A stretch of 64,000 nucleotides of DNA, taken from assembly GCA_003342815.1 (NCBI GenBank), contig PTEX01000137.1, forward strand, positions 1,337,564-1,401,563. Reading direction: 5' to 3'. Position 1 is the stretch's first letter, and each line of letters begins with the position of its first letter. A program made the position numbers and the translations under genes. The notes beneath the pieces were generated by a model. It ran no database searches, was not told the origin of the DNA, and was given only the letters and a program-made list of their open reading frames with translations. This DNA comes from Eudromia elegans (lineage: Eukaryota > Chordata > Aves > Tinamiformes > Tinamidae). Below are positions 35,120 to 49,155 of this stretch, piece by piece.

Positions 35120-38100
35120 AATTACAAGTGAGTTACCTAGTTGGAGAAAAATCTAATTGACTTAAAAGTCCGTCCAAATAGACATCCAAAATTCCATCCC
35201 TGGCACAGAAGCCTTAGGTAGGGGGACTGTAACCCTCGCAGAACAATATGAGCACAGTCTTCTGCTTATCCCAACCCAGCAGTGTCTGGCAGCTTCCCTC
35301 TCCTCTCAGCTCTCTCTGTTGGGCTTCCTCACTCTGGATGGAAGTGGTCAGGTCCCCAGGTTCCACTTGCCTGTGCAGACTAGCTCAAATCAGCCTGACT
35401 TTCCTGGTTTCCTGTTCCCTACCTACTGTAATTTTGTCTCAGCAGCCACTGGGAAGAATAAAACATGAACTGACACACAGGTAGAGAATGTATACATATT
35501 TGTGTTCAGAAAAAGAAATATATTCAAAGAGTAATATTAATGTTACAGAGGCAGTTGCTAAGCCCAGGAAAGCTAAAGATTTTCTTGGTTTTAATTTTTA
35601 ACATATTTTTAGCTTACAAAATTGCACATTAGTTTTCCCATTCTGCTGTGCATATGAATCAGTTTCTGAACCAAAAGATTCTGTTGTCTGCCAGACCCTT
35701 GCTCCTCCTCATTGCTGAAATTGGAAAATGAATAATAAATGTCACAGGCGACTGCATGAAGAACCAGCATTGTTTCACAATTGAGACAGCAGAAGGGTGT
35801 CCCTGGAGAAGGGGCGTCTGCCCTGCTCCTGCCTGCGAGTTCTTACAACACTTATTGTGTTGGGCTGTAATTTTATATCCCTCGCTCTGGGTGCCTGACT
35901 TGATAATCTAGGGTTTGATTTGCAGGCACGCTTAGAGAGCTGCAACTGAGATAGGCAAGACCTGCTCTTTAAACATGTGCAGTGATATTTAACTCCAGAC
36001 ACTACCAGCTCTCCTGAGCTGCAACCACACAGCCCGTGAGCTGGCCCTTGGGGCAGAAGGACAGACCCCACCCTGGCAGAGGGACTTGGAGGGATATTCT
36101 GACTGGTTTCCTGCCAGGATGGTATGTCAGCGTGATTGAATTCCCTGGGTTGAAAATGGAAGAGAGTAAGCAACCTGTAGGTGACTTTACCTCAGAGTAA
36201 CTGCTGAGGACACCCGACATGCTGCTACGCTGGTCAGGACCTCAGTCATCCTTCCTTGAGGAGCATCTGTGTCAACTACAGAAACATTTCTGAGGGTCTG
36301 TGGGCTACAAACCCACTTTGAGAACCCCCAGAAGCAGGATTCTGCAAATACAAGTGATTCTAAGTGCTGATGGTGTCTGGGTGATTCTAAATGGCAGTAT
36401 TTACTGAAAGATTGTTGAGAACCCAAATAGTGACATGACTAGCTTGTCTCTGCAGAAAAAAAAAATGAAGCTTGGTCTGAGCTACGCCCTAGACTGCATG
36501 GGTTAACGTGGTTGTGCACATGGAAAACCCGGAGGCAGCTGGAGGTTAGTCAAATGTGATCCAGGGTAAGAGGATCAGCCTATCCTGAGCACTCGAAGAG
36601 CAGCATATGATGGTCATGCTCGTTGGTCAGAGAAGGAAGATGAGGAACTGTGTCCAAATTAAGCGTAAGAATCAAAGAAGTCATTGTTAAGTGTAATCAA
36701 AATTTGCAACTCATTTGGTGAGTGCTGTGGCATAAGACAGATTTCATCCATAGCGGATTTCATTGTTTTCATCTCGCTATTACTATTATTGTTGACAGAT
36801 TAAAATCAGTAAAAGCCATGGAGCTCAGTGATAGCCATAACCATCCCATCCAACAGGAGGCATCAATCAGCATGCAGCCAACTAACTGCCTGGCCACCAA
36901 GGCGTGGCAACCACAGCAGGAAGCAGAAGCACTGGAGGATCCTGGAGAAGATGTGCAGGTGACTGGGGACTTCACCAGCTTGCAGGGCCAGAGAGGCCTG
37001 AGGGCTCCCACGCCACGGTGGGAGGCACCGGGCGCGTGGGACGCAGCCCTGGGCCTGGACTGCATTCCCATTACATCTTCCATCCCACTGCAACTTCTTT
37101 ATCAGTTTCTTCACTTGTGCCCCACCTTTACAGCAAATTGTCTCCTCCTTCCGACATTCACTCCCTCCATCCATCTCGTTAGTGCACAAACATCCTAATT
37201 CTCTAACCTTTGCTCATATTCTTCAGTCTCTGTCATCCACTCTCTGCTGACTTCAGAAGGGTTCCTGCCCTGTCAATCCTGAATCTCTGTCTTCTCTGCC
37301 AGTCTCAGTTTTCACCCCACGGATTCCCATATACGATATACTCCACTGCTCCTCCACAGCAGGACTGGAGATCTGGCTCTCCTTCTGCCTGTCTCTGATC
37401 AGACCGCTGCTTCCTTCGCTTTGCCTTGATGCCAGCAGAGAGGTCATTGAAAGTGCAGGGAAGTGCCCGGGCTCTCAGTTCTTCACTTGGCTCCTGCTCA
37501 GCTTGGAGCAGCTGGAAACCACCATCACTGGGAAATTCTGTCTCCAGCATATAAGCTTGGACCACAGCATGTGTAGCTGCTTTGTGAGGCAAGAGTGTGT
37601 GCAGGCTGAGCTGGGAGGGAGCGGGAGCCTCATCCCAACTGTGGGAACGACGCACGAACAAGGGGACTGCCACTGTGAAAGGCATAATCCTGACAGGGAC
37701 ATTCTTAACCCTTAGGCTGGATCGAGAGATTTAACAAAAACATCTTAAATTTGGCCAAATGAGAGCAGATCTCTCTTTGGTAAGAGGCATCTGACCAAAG
37801 CCTCCCTTGCTTGTTTTCAAATTTTTTTTTTTTTTTCTCTCACAGAGAAGGTTGAATTTTCCTGTTGAAAAATAATACATTTTCCCTTGACTCTAATTTC
37901 AGAAACGACCAAGTGGCTTGGCCGACACCCTGCTAGGAAGGGGAAAAGCACCCACGCACTGCAGGTGAGCTGCACGCTGCGGTGTGGAGCCTGCAGCCCC
38001 GCACGAGTGGGCAAAGGGAGACCTCGAACCCTGTGCGAGAGGCTGCAAGGGCCCTTTAACAACCCGGCGGGGCCGCTCAGCCTACCTTGGGCATGTGTTG

Positions 38101-41100
38101 GGAATCAGCTGAAGGGCTGATTCCCAGCAAGCAGATTTAAATAGGTTTCCAGCTTAGGGAGAGAAATGGATGTTTGTCTCTGAGGAAGCTGTTCCTACTT
38201 CCCGCCCCCTCCCTTATATGTGCATCAACATGGAGAAAATAAAAAATAGAAAAAGTGAAATGAGGATAAAGGTGCTTTCCAGGCAGGAGGGACTGCTGCT
38301 CTATAAACACACAGCAGCACTTTTGGCAGATCCCAAAGGTACTGGAGTTTAACCGAGCTGAAAATAAAAGATTGATAATGAGATTTTGCAGCAGATTGGC
38401 CGGCTTGTGGCTGGCAGTGAAGCGCAGCCAGGCTGCACACCAGTCACCCCAGAGAGGCTGCCTGAAAATAGCACCGAGGAGCCGCCCTGGGCTCGCCAGC
38501 CCGGAGCAGTAAAAGCAGGGACTTGGAGAGACCACCACTCAGATAAGATTACCACTCTGGCTGGCAGCACTTGCCCTTCTCTTGGGAAGGCTGAGACGGG
38601 ACTAATTCCTGAGGCACAAAAGAAGAGCTCTCAGGAGCTGGCATGAGAGGCATGCGGGGAAGGCAAAGGGCTCTGCCACTCACCCGCTCCACCAGGCTTG
38701 CACATCCTCTTCTGCTGGGTCCCAGAGGCTCCTAGCCCTGCGCTGTCTCAATCACCTCTCACGTGTTGGATCTTGCGCCTGAGCTCAGGGGAGGAAGCCT
38801 GAGGTGCTTTATCTGCTTCCCAGGGGACGGAAGAACAGCTTTGCCCATGGATTTGTGCACAAGATGCATGATCCTCTTCCTAGATGTTAGCGCTGCTGCA
38901 GCCTGAGCTTTCCGAGCCTCTGTTTGTTCTTGGGGAGAAGTGAATTGGAGACTATCACAGTATTATCTGCCAGGCATTTGCCTGCACTTGAGTCATCCAG
39001 ACCTAATGAGTGAGCAGAGGAGCTTGTGCTAATGCACCCGGCTCACACCAGCCACGCAGCAGCTCGTGCTGTAGCGGTCTTTGGGCACAGGCTAAGGGCA
39101 ACACAGCTAGACATAGTCCTTATTTTAATGGCAGGCTTGACTACACTGCGATAGGTGTAAGAGGAAAGTGTAGACCTTGTGAGACCTTGGAGAATTGGTA
39201 TGCATTTCTGATGTTCTTCTAGATACCTGGAGGATTAAATGGCACTCAGGTTTTGTCAGACCACCCTGGCAAACAGTAGGCAGCTAACAAATTGATAGAT
39301 GAGAATGCTTAATAATGACTGAAAACAGTTGAACTGATGGAGAACACCTTTTCAGTAACAGGTGCTCATTTTTCAGCCTACAGGTAGATTTTAGCCTCTC
39401 ACTATTTACCAAATGCACAAGTGCAGAAATGCATCTGAGGCCTTATGGTGACTTTATTTGATGAGGGAGACAACCAAGGAGCTGATGACCTTCTGCCCCT
39501 CCTGGATAATGACCTTCCTGCTGATCCTGCCTAGTCTGCAGACAGCCACAAGCAGCACTTGGGAAGTAGTAGGGCTGTGTTTGCTCTGAGGAGAAACCTC
39601 CTTCCTCCGGAACAAGCTGTTTGCTAGGGGCACTTACTTAGCATTAGCATCAGCTATTCCACTTTCCTGTTAGCATAATATCACTGATTTATTGGAGATG
39701 TTTTAATCTCATAACATGCCATAATCGTGTCCTTGTCTGTGAAAAAAATTGTGCTTGGCTGCCTGTTCTTCATTTAGGTGATGTGCTTTTGTGAGATTAC
39801 CGTTGTATTTTCCTGTTATCTTGGTGGCGTGCCTATACCTGAACAGATGCTTGTTTTATAATGCATCCCCCAAAGGTTACTCTCAGTGCTGTCAGCTGTA
39901 TACGATCATAATTTAAGCTAGTGCCAAAGGGAGATCTGTTTTCCATTTCACAGCTAGTCACTGCCCAGAGGGAAAGGAGCAGGGGGTTCTGCTCAGGTTT
40001 GCACAGGTGTTCTGGTTTGGACAGGATTTGTGGGAGAAAACATAGGGAAATGATTTCAGGCAGGCATAGAGCAAATGAAAATGAGCAGGTAACCACTTAC
40101 CCAAACAAATTTTATTCCTCTTCCTACTTTTTCCATTTGCCATTCAAAAATCTACATGTGACTGACAGATCAAACTTCCTAGCGTTTAAAGTTGAAGTCT
40201 GAAAATTGGAGTTCTCCTTACCTTAGAGCAGAAGAATAAAATGCACATGCAGGATCATGCTTGTGAAATAGCACATTCTTGGCTTGAAGCCACACGTTAA
40301 TTCATTAATAATAATGGTTTCAGGAACTGCAAGGAAAGATAAAGAAAGCAGTGACATTTTAACTATCTTGCAAAGCAAACAAGGAGTTCAGCAAAATAAA
40401 GAGGAAGCCTAATTAGTGATGAAACATCCTAAAGCTCATTCATCATGTTTTTAATTCTTTCACAACTCCTCCACAGATTCTCAGGTTTTCTTTAAGGAAA
40501 ATTAAACAGGAGCATTAACACACAAGTGTTAATGTGTGTAATTTGTTTGGAAATTTGTTTGGAAATTGCACCACTCATTTTTAATTCTCTTACTTTTAAC
40601 TGCATGTATTTATCTTCACACTAGCCGTTAAGCATTACATTAAAATACAGTATGAATATTAAGAAGTGAAAAGGATATATTAGACTTTGATCCCGCACTG
40701 GCCAGTCATAGAGGCAGCAGGCTTAGGTAAAGACTATTAAAAAAGCTATAAAAGACACTAGTTGGGATTTTTTGTCAGAGATCAGGAGGTGGCAGCAGAA
40801 CTCTCAGAGGTTTGATCCCTAGATATCACTGTTGAAAGCTTTAACAGCACAGCAGAATTAATAAATCTAAATAAATTAATTAATTAATTTGTGAGACTGT
40901 AATGCGAAAAACAAGGGATGACCAGACATTGAAGATACCCTGAGGAATTCTATAGGAAACTATCACATGATATGACTTGGACAGACTAAAGAAAACGGCC
41001 ACTGTTAACATCTGAAACAGCATTAATAATTGATATAATATCAGTTGAGAACAGGAAAGCTTCAGGCCAGGCAAGGCTGCAACAGAACCTCTCAAGTTGG

Positions 41101-43800
41101 GTAGAAGAACATAAATATGTATATTTCAATATTCAGCAAACTAGATGATAACTTGATGAATGGGTAAGTTTATCTAAAAATTTAGTATCGTGAAATTGGA
41201 TGAAAAAATTGTACAAACCACAGAATAATTTATCTGTCAAGCCTTGGGAGGGAGATCATAAGGAAGACATCCAGGAAAGAATTCTAAGTAAAACAGAATT
41301 TGAAAATCCAGTTGAATAGGTAGAATTCAAACTTGGAATAGGTAGAAGAGCAAATTGTTGTATTTCTGCATAATCAACTTCATTTAGTTGCTACTTCATG
41401 AGAAGCTGGTGCTATTAAAGGTAGAAGGGACATCAAAGTGGTTTGAAATAAGGAAAACTCTAGGACAGGAAGAAGAAAAGAGGTATTGGGTGAAGGAAAA
41501 AAAAAAAAAGAAATTAATCTGGGAGAATTAAAGGGTCAGACCTGAGAAAAGTTGTATGTATTACATGCACCCTTTGGCAAGAATTGGATCTTGAAAAGAC
41601 ATACTCATATACTAGAAAAATGGCAAGGTGCTGTCAGAGAAAAATACAAAAAACAACTACAGACAGCAAAAAGTAAGCAGTTGAAGGAAAGAGGACTGCA
41701 GATAACTGAGGCAATTTAAGATATTTTAAACACGATGAAAGAAGAAAGTTAAAATTATCATACATGTGGCTAAAAAGACTGAAAAGAGGGACTTACAGAC
41801 ATGTTATTCATGGACATAAAGATATCATAGGCTTTTCTTTTTCCTTGGGAGGTCAACCTGAAAACAAGGAGAGATAATGTTCAACATATTTTAATACTTG
41901 TTCATATTAAAGTATTCAAGCTCCATATACCGTATGCAAACATGATAGGTTTCTACCACATCTATCAGAGAGTTGGAGCCTCTAAAGCTCCCCTGGATTT
42001 TTACAAATTAGGACTTAACTCTAAGTTGTATCTCTTAGGTAAAAAAAAATAGGCAAATAATGTGTACACTTGGATGTGCAAGTTCTTTTGATAAAATTGT
42101 TTGCATAATTCACATAGTTTATGCTATGGAGTTTTGATGAACAAAGAATATCAGAAGATCTTGCAATTATGGTAGGAAAAAAGTGTGAGAAAACAAAATA
42201 AAATATTATTTTAAAAAGATCATCTATTTTTACATATTTTTTCCAATATTCTCAATTTGCAATGACTGAAATGGATTTTTTGCTGGTTACAGTTCCATTC
42301 AGCCAGTTTTTCAAGCTAGCCACAAGCCTGTCTGTGTGCTTAAATACAGCCACACAAAAGGCCAGAAAGCATTTTCAGTGCATCGGAAGAAAAGATGTCC
42401 ACGACTTTGGTTTGGACCAACAGTGCTGGAATCTGAGACAGAGGAATAAATAAAATTGATTGTACCTGCATCAGACTAAAATCAAGGAAGTAAAAAATGG
42501 TCTGAAAGCAGTTTGCATATATTAACATTGAGGGGGCAGTCAATTATATATTTGAGGGTTTTTTTTTGTTTTCTAGGAAATTCCCTAAAGAAGTAGGGCA
42601 GGCAAGTGAACTGTTCTGTAAACATAACATCATATAAGTTGTGTGCCAAAATCTGGGCAATAAAGCCGCTTCAAGGCTTTGAATTAGAGTAGGAGACACC
42701 TGAGATGTCTCTCTGCTAAATTATGCAAGAATCTCAGCTATGCAGCACAAAAGTTGCGCGTCAGGAGGTGGAGAACACCAAAGCAGACTCTACACAGACA
42801 CAACTGAACATGTTTAAGGCAGCAGTTCTCAAATCCTCTCAGAGTGTAGACCGCATTTAGTAGAACTGTCTGGGTCTCGCTGCCCATTAATGATCAAATA
42901 ACATCCCCACGCCAGATGTGCCTGCATGGAAAAACAATTTTAAGAAAGTATTTAATAGGTTTTAGCTGCCTTGTAACAACTATTTAGCAACTGGAAGGAG
43001 AAGGGGCAGCACCCTGTGATGGAATAGCTCTGAGCACACCAGTAAGAGCCTGGGGGTCAGCAGGGATCTGCAGACGTGCTCTGCAATGCCTTCTCTCTGC
43101 TGCTGTGCTTCCCAGGGACAGCGGTAGGATGCTGCTTTCGATGGTTTGCAGCCTTGTCAGAAAAACAAAAGAGAACCCTCCAGCCATATCAATCCATTTA
43201 AATCTATTTGGAGTCTAGTATGGCACAACAGCTTCCCGAAGTGCCTATTTCTTCCTGTTCTTTTCCACCAGAAAAACTGCTGTGTGGAAATAAATAGGAG
43301 ATGGGTATCTGACCTGTCTTTACTCAAACACTGAGGTATCTTTTGCCCATCTGGCTCTTCAGCCTGTTTGAAGCTGTTGCAGCTCTTGAAGCTGTTTCCA
43401 TGACGTTGGGATATTTAGTTCTTACCCAAAGTTGTGTTAGAGAGCAGCACTCTCCTCTCCTTGGGTTTGGAACAGGCTCCGAGCCATTGAAAGCTCTTCG
43501 CCTTCCCGTAGCTTCACCTCCCTTCATATCAAATGGGAGTGCTCACTCCAGCAGTTACTCTGTTTGGGGCTTTTGGAGAATAAGTCCCTTTAAAAACCGA
43601 CGGGAGGGCTCAGTTCACCACTGCCAAAACCCACAATTGGAAAAGGAGGGTAATACTTGGAGGGCTATGGTGGTAATTCATCTTTCTGGCTGGCAGCCTT
43701 GTTTTGGAGTTTTGTTGCTTAGTGTCTGTCAGCACTTTCATTCTGGGGAATTTAACTTGCTCCTATAACAACTTAGCTTCAGCTATAAGTTGTGTATAAA

Positions 43801-43835
<35 letters not shown>

Positions 43836-44500
43836 AATTTTCCAAATGAGGTTAAGTCTTAAGATATGAAAAAGTACTAGGGGGGAAATCAGCAATTTCA
43901 GTTTAAAAGAAAAATAAAGTTAGTGGGGTGAATATTTGTAATATGATCTGGAAGCTGCAAAGATGCATTTATCCAGGAAGTGTTTAAGGTGTCTAGCACC
44001 TCTAGGCTTTGTGAAAACACAATTACTCCACCGTATTTGAGAATAATTCATTCAAAAATAAACCAGCTACGTTTAACTGGTTTCATTTCAGGAATGCTTC
44101 AGCTGCTGATGGGTCAGGAAAGGAAGGATCAGATTCCAAATCTCTGCACATATGGATGAGAAGAAAGCAATTGTTAATGATTTGGTGATCTAAAACAAAA
44201 ATGACTGACAACATAATGAAATTGTCTAATGTTCTCTAGTGTGCCAAAACCCATAATTTTAAATTGAACGGGAACAATTGCCAGACTGGGCTGAATGAGA
44301 TTAGTTGCTTAATATACCACGCAAATTAGATGCTTAATATACTACAGCACTATGTGGTAGCTGAGTGACAGAGGATCTGCCTGAAGAAATGCGCCTGTAA
44401 GGAGCCAGTAGCCCCACAGAGTGGTGGGTAGATCCCAATGGCACTTTGCTCAGCACTTCCCTCAAAACGCTAACTGCGGGCAATGCAGAACAGCCCCGCT
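35120..44500. other. Intergenic DNA, no gene seen
   Basis: Unique sequence, AT-rich from 39 to 43 kb. It contains an ATTA repeat near 40870-40891, a 9-bp stem inverted repeat at 40510-40531, a 28-base T tract at 43804-43831 and a small direct repeat (TGCTTAATATAC) at 44307 and 44331. No recognisable exon or transposon. Confidence 0.5.
43804..43831. repeat. 28-base T homopolymer
   Basis: An uninterrupted run of T. It may be the tail of an old minus-strand retroposon, but the adjacent sequence to the left shows no family I recognise. Confidence 0.9.
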
Positions 44501-44539
44501 AAACACTGGGGATCTTACCCAGGCCACCTGCGTGGACAC

Positions 44540-45620
44540 GTTTCGGGCTCAGACACGCGTGCCCATGCAGCGGCGCAGCTCTGCCGTCCTTACGGCGCAG
44601 GTGTCCGCGCTGCCCCGCAGGACCTGCCTGCTCCTCCGAACACGGAGCAGCACCTGGGAAAGACCGACAACGTCCTCGGCGCGTTTTGCTGCAGGAGACA
44701 TCAGCCCAGCGCATCACCCAAGGCGCTACGGACCTTCCAGCCTCTCCGCCCCAGCGGGACCGGCCGGCCGCCCGCTCCCACCGCTCCCGTCCCGCCCTTC
44801 GGCGCCCACCGCGGGCTGAGGGACCCTGCAGGACGCCCCGGGCCTCGCGTTGCCGCCACCGGGAGCCGCCAGGCTGCGCCCGCCCCCCCGCGTGCAACTG
44901 CCACAACCGCGTCACGCGAACGCGAGTGGGGAGCGCGGGGTGGCCAATCAGCGCGCGGCTGCGCACCGCCCTCCCGCTCCCGGCCAATGGGGCACGAGCC
45001 TCCCCGAGCCGGCAGCGACGGGGCGGGGCCAGACGGGGCCGCGGGGGGGGGACGGCGGAGGCCCCGCCCGTGGGGAGGGGCGCGGCGGGGCGCGCAGGCG
45101 GCGGCGCAGGCGGGGGGAGCGGGGGCGCCGCGCGCCGTGACCGGAGGCTGGAGCCGCTGCTGCCACCGCTGCCGTCGTCAGGGCCTCCCCTCGCCGTGAG
45201 CAGGTACGGACCGGGCCGGGGCGCTACGGCCGGGCTGGACGCCGGGCGAGGGGCGCGCTCCAAGATGGCACCTGCGGCGCCCCCCGCCCGCTCGCGCGCC
45301 CGTAGCACGGGCTGAGGGTGCCCATAGCGCGGGCAGGGGCTGAGGCGGCGCCGTGCGCGGGGCCGTCCCCCCGCCCGGCCACCACCTGCCGCCGCCGCCT
45401 GGCAGCGCCGCGGGCACCGGGGGCTGCGCGGCGGCAGAGGCGGCTCCGGAGGGCGCTCGGAGCGGGCGGGCAGAGCCTCCCCCTGGACGCGGCCTCGCGG
45501 TCCGCAGCCGCGCGGGGCGGCTCGAGCGCAGCCCGGCGCGGGTGGGAGAGCGGCGCCGCGCCGGTGCTGCTGCCGCCCGCGGCTCTTCCACGCCGGGCAA
45601 GTCCTGAAAAACTTTCCAGG
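44540..45620 (+). promoter_or_regulatory. CpG island promoter of a plus-strand gene (probably MPP7)
   Basis: About 1.1 kb of dense CpG sequence. On the plus strand it has two CCAAT boxes 40 bp apart (44944-44948 and 44984-44988, both GGCCAAT), then GC boxes (GGGGCGGGGCC at 45020-45030 and GCCCCGCCCG at 45061-45070), then a GC-rich leader and a splice donor at 45204. That is the usual order of a housekeeping promoter firing rightward from about 45.1 kb. In human, MPP7 lies on the other side of the WAC promoter and points away from WAC, so MPP7 is the likely gene; this is inference from gene order. Confidence 0.7.
45100..45203 (+). other. Candidate non-coding first exon (MPP7?)
   Basis: GC-rich leader ending GTGAGCAG|GTACGG, with the donor GT at 45204-45205. 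No ATG-started frame in it resembles the MPP7 N-terminus, so the exon would be 5' UTR. The left boundary is nominal. MPP7 is a membrane-associated guanylate kinase (L27, PDZ, SH3 and guanylate-kinase-like domains) of epithelial junctions; none of those domains is in the window. Confidence 0.4.
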
Positions 45621-48600
45621 AGGCGCCGGTGATCCTGCAGATTCCCTGGGAATTGTGGACCCTTCGCGGGGGAGCTCTCTGGTTTTGACAACTTAAACAG
45701 GTTGTCTCGTCTTTGCCTCTCATTACCTGCAAACAAAATGTGGAATAATTCAGTGGTGATGGTTTTCAGTGGCTTTGCTTTCTTCTTATGAAAACTGAAC
45801 AGCATGCATGGCTGTGACCAGCATCATCTGACCTCCTGAAGATCTTCAATACTTAAATTAAGCTTTATTTATTTATTACAGTGGATTTTCAGTGAGGTTC
45901 AGAGTTCTTATTTTAACGGTGCTTAGATCAAGAGCCCCATGTTGATGAGAGCTGCTTATAGACATAGTTGCCTTTTTGTTTTTTTAAAGGGGTATATTTT
46001 GTATTTGCTGGTTTTAAAATGTGGTAATTAACCTGGGTATGTGGTGTGCTCTTCATCCTTCAGCTGCCTTTTAGTTCAGTGATGTGATGTTCAAACCTTG
46101 GCTGTGTTTACGGAAAGTTCTTGGTTTTAAGCTACATTATTCACATACAAAAGCCAGTGGCTTTCTTTGTTGAGTCTAATTGGTATGGATGGTCAAATCT
46201 CTAATCTGTCACTTAATTAACTTTAAGATTTGGCCAGGTATCACTGTTAGGACAGAGTAGGTCTTTTTGCATTCAGAATGGGTGGTTGTAGGTAGATTCT
46301 AAAAGCTGCCTTAAAGCAAAAATTAAATTATGTTTTGGGTCTTAAACTATGAGGTAATGCTAGGGAAGGATTGCAGAGAACTAATCAATATCAACCATGC
46401 CTGTCCTTTCAGCAGAATAAAAAGGAGCAAAGCAGTAGCTGGCCAGGTGAAAAGTTAATTTAAATGATGTTGGAATATCTTGGAACTCTACTGTGCCTAT
46501 CTTTATTTACGTGTGTGCAGTTAAAAGTAGACAGAGTAAGGGCAACATTTTAAGCTGGTAGAGGGTGTCAAGGGACTGGGGTTTTATAGTTACTCTGTTC
46601 TCTTTCTAGCAAGATGCCCTAAGCAGCCCCTGTTAGGGATATGATACTGAGTTACATAGACCTTGGACTTCAGTTGGGATAGCGTTAATAAGTTCATAAC
46701 AAAGTATTTTCTATGCAGTAACGTTCAATTTGGATTCTTTTCTGTTAGACAGATGTCACAACTGTGTAGTGCACCTATATAGTAGGTGAAGAAGTACACT
46801 GTTACTTTTGGTGCTTATTTGCACTCCTGTTAAAATGCTTGCAGGACTTGTCCCCTTCTGATAGGGAACAGCCCCGAGTGTGTTTGGTAAGTGTTGGTTT
46901 CAGTGCTTCCCGCCTGCCTCGTGGGAGTGCAGCCTCCTCGCGCAGGCGCCGCTGGAACCTGCGGGAACTCCCGTCTCTGCTTATGATGCTGCAGCTTTGC
47001 CTACTGCTGAAACTCGAGCCTTGGTTCCCCTCTGCTGTGTTGAACCTCTCCTGTTTTATGTGCCAAGCACCCTGGCACTCTCAAGCCTCTAATTTTTCTC
47101 AAGCATATGGGAGGGAGCAGAAGGGAACGGTGAAAAGTAGTTCAGTAGCATCTTCCCATTAACTTGGTTCCTCTGAGCAAGGTTTTCTGTAGAAGCTACT
47201 GTGATAATAAGTGAAAGCAGTAAAAAATGTCTCTTAGTTGTCTCTTAGAGTATTTCTTTCAAAAAGTTGTGGCAGTGAATTCAGCAAGTTTTACTAGCTC
47301 TAGTTACATGTGTTAGGTGTAGGAGTTGGGAAAGCTTCCTACACAGTGATGCTAATACGGCTTAATTCCAGCCTACAGTGTGTATACTCTTTCTGTCTCT
47401 TGGAGAGCTTTCTTCCTGGTTGCTCCTGTTTCTTTTGCATCAATGAAAAGATGTAGTACACTAACTTGTTCCCTCCTAATTTTAATTTTATAAGTGTAAT
47501 GATTCATGTATAGTTTTCAGTGGAATGCAGCCATTTGCATCATGAGCAGTATCACACTTCATCTAAGATTTGCCTCACCCTCTCTTGCCGGAGTACAGGA
47601 TGTGGAGAGTAGATGTTAGTTAATGTGTTTCAAGTGACTTCTGCAGTGCAGCATCCCTGACATCCCTCAGCAGGTAAAACCCCTCGCTCTCTCCCATGTG
47701 ACGTTAGATACTTGGCAGGTCTGAGAACTGCTCTCACTCTGTGCGCTTGTGTGGTTCACAGGACCCTTTGGACCCTTCATGAGAGGTATTCAGTACAGTT
47801 ACCATGGTTGTTGGAAACCACTTGACAAACAAAGAAGTGATAGAAGCATTTTTGTGATATGCGGATAGGTGAAAAACAGCAGAGAGCAAAAATAGCTCAT
47901 GTCTGAAGATGCACAAAACTTTTATGTTCTTGATGTGTTTCTGTATTGCATCTATCTGTGTGCTTAGCTACCAAACTATGCAGCTTGAGTTTTTATCTCT
48001 GGGAAGATAACAAATTCCATGGTTTCTTCATTGATGACAGCGAGCTAGCTGTGGGGACTCCCAAGTTTTGTCCTGGTGCTAGTTTACAGGTCTCAGTTAT
48101 AGCTCCCTTTTGAATCATCTGTGGAATAGACTGCATCTTCCCATTGTTGGCTTTTGAGAAGAGCTGCTAATGGGAAAAAGACTTGGGCAACTTCAATGTC
48201 TTGGGATCACATCTTATTTTTCTGGCCAACGTCTTGTTTTGTTGCTTTTTTACTTACTCTGAAAGCTGTTTTGTTTTTACACAAAAATGGTCCTGATATT
48301 GTAGTGTTAGTAACTCACATGCAAGCACAAGTCAAGCTGAATATCTAGTCTAGATGAAGAGTTGAACAGTGCCTTCCTAAGGATATCGTAGTAGAAGAAA
48401 AAGAATTGAATTTGGCAATTGTTTGCGATTCTAAAAGAACAAAACTTAAAGCTTTAGCTTTATTTGCAATATGAGATTTAGTAATTCTATCCCACAATGA
48501 ATAGTTACTGAAATAAACTAGTTACACTTGCAGAGACATCAGTATTTGAAAGTAATCGGGAGCGCAAACATTTTAACAGTGGAGAAGTTGGACATTGTCA

Positions 48601-49101
48601 CATGAAGAGTGCTGAAGATGAGGTAAAATACAAACACTGACAGCACAGCCGTGGCCTGACCTTTTCGACTCTGTTTTGACTCTTACACGCTCGCAGGACG
48701 TGTAACCGGGTTGCCTTGGTTCTGTTCCCAGGGCTCATCCTGTTACTCCCGTTTCTGCCTCGCGATCTGTTCCCAGGGACAGACAACAGGGCGTTTAACT
48801 TGTATAAAGAGCAGGCAGCGCTGGCACCGGGCGGAAGGCTGGAAAAGACACCTGCAAAACGTCGGCATGCGCGGCCAAAGTGGTGACTTGTCAAAGCAGA
48901 ATGATTAACTGTAATGAGGCAAAGCAAGAAACAGCTTTTCTACTAGGCTGAAATCAAAGTGTTTTAAGTTTTTTGTTTGTTTTGTGTTTTTTAGTGTGGG
49001 CTTTATGTGTGATGTGAAGCTCTCATATGAGAGTTTGGATCAAAGATTGCATCTTGTTCACACATAAACTATGGTTGTACATGCAGAATGTTTTATAGAG
49101 T

Positions 49102-49155
49102 TTTATCTTTATAAAGGATATCTTGGAGTTGTAACGATATCTTTATAAAGATAAA
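49102..49155. repeat. Near-perfect 20-bp inverted repeat
   Basis: Left arm 49102-49122 and right arm 49136-49155 are reverse complements except for one extra G in the left arm, with a 13-base loop. Each arm contains the palindrome CTTTATAAAG. It may be a decayed miniature element or a slipped-strand duplication. The A/T-rich stem is unlike a typical conserved microRNA. Confidence 0.8.

Noticed and set aside
36722..37198. 158-residue plus-strand frame
   Set aside because: No domain or family recognised. Frames of similar size are open on the opposite strand, and there is no promoter or splice context.
44499..45308. Long minus-strand open frame (269 residues) in the right-hand CpG island
   Set aside because: Open frames of similar length overlap it on the other strand and in other phases. 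Composition is A, R, G, P-rich with no domain. It is explained by few stop codons in GC-rich DNA.
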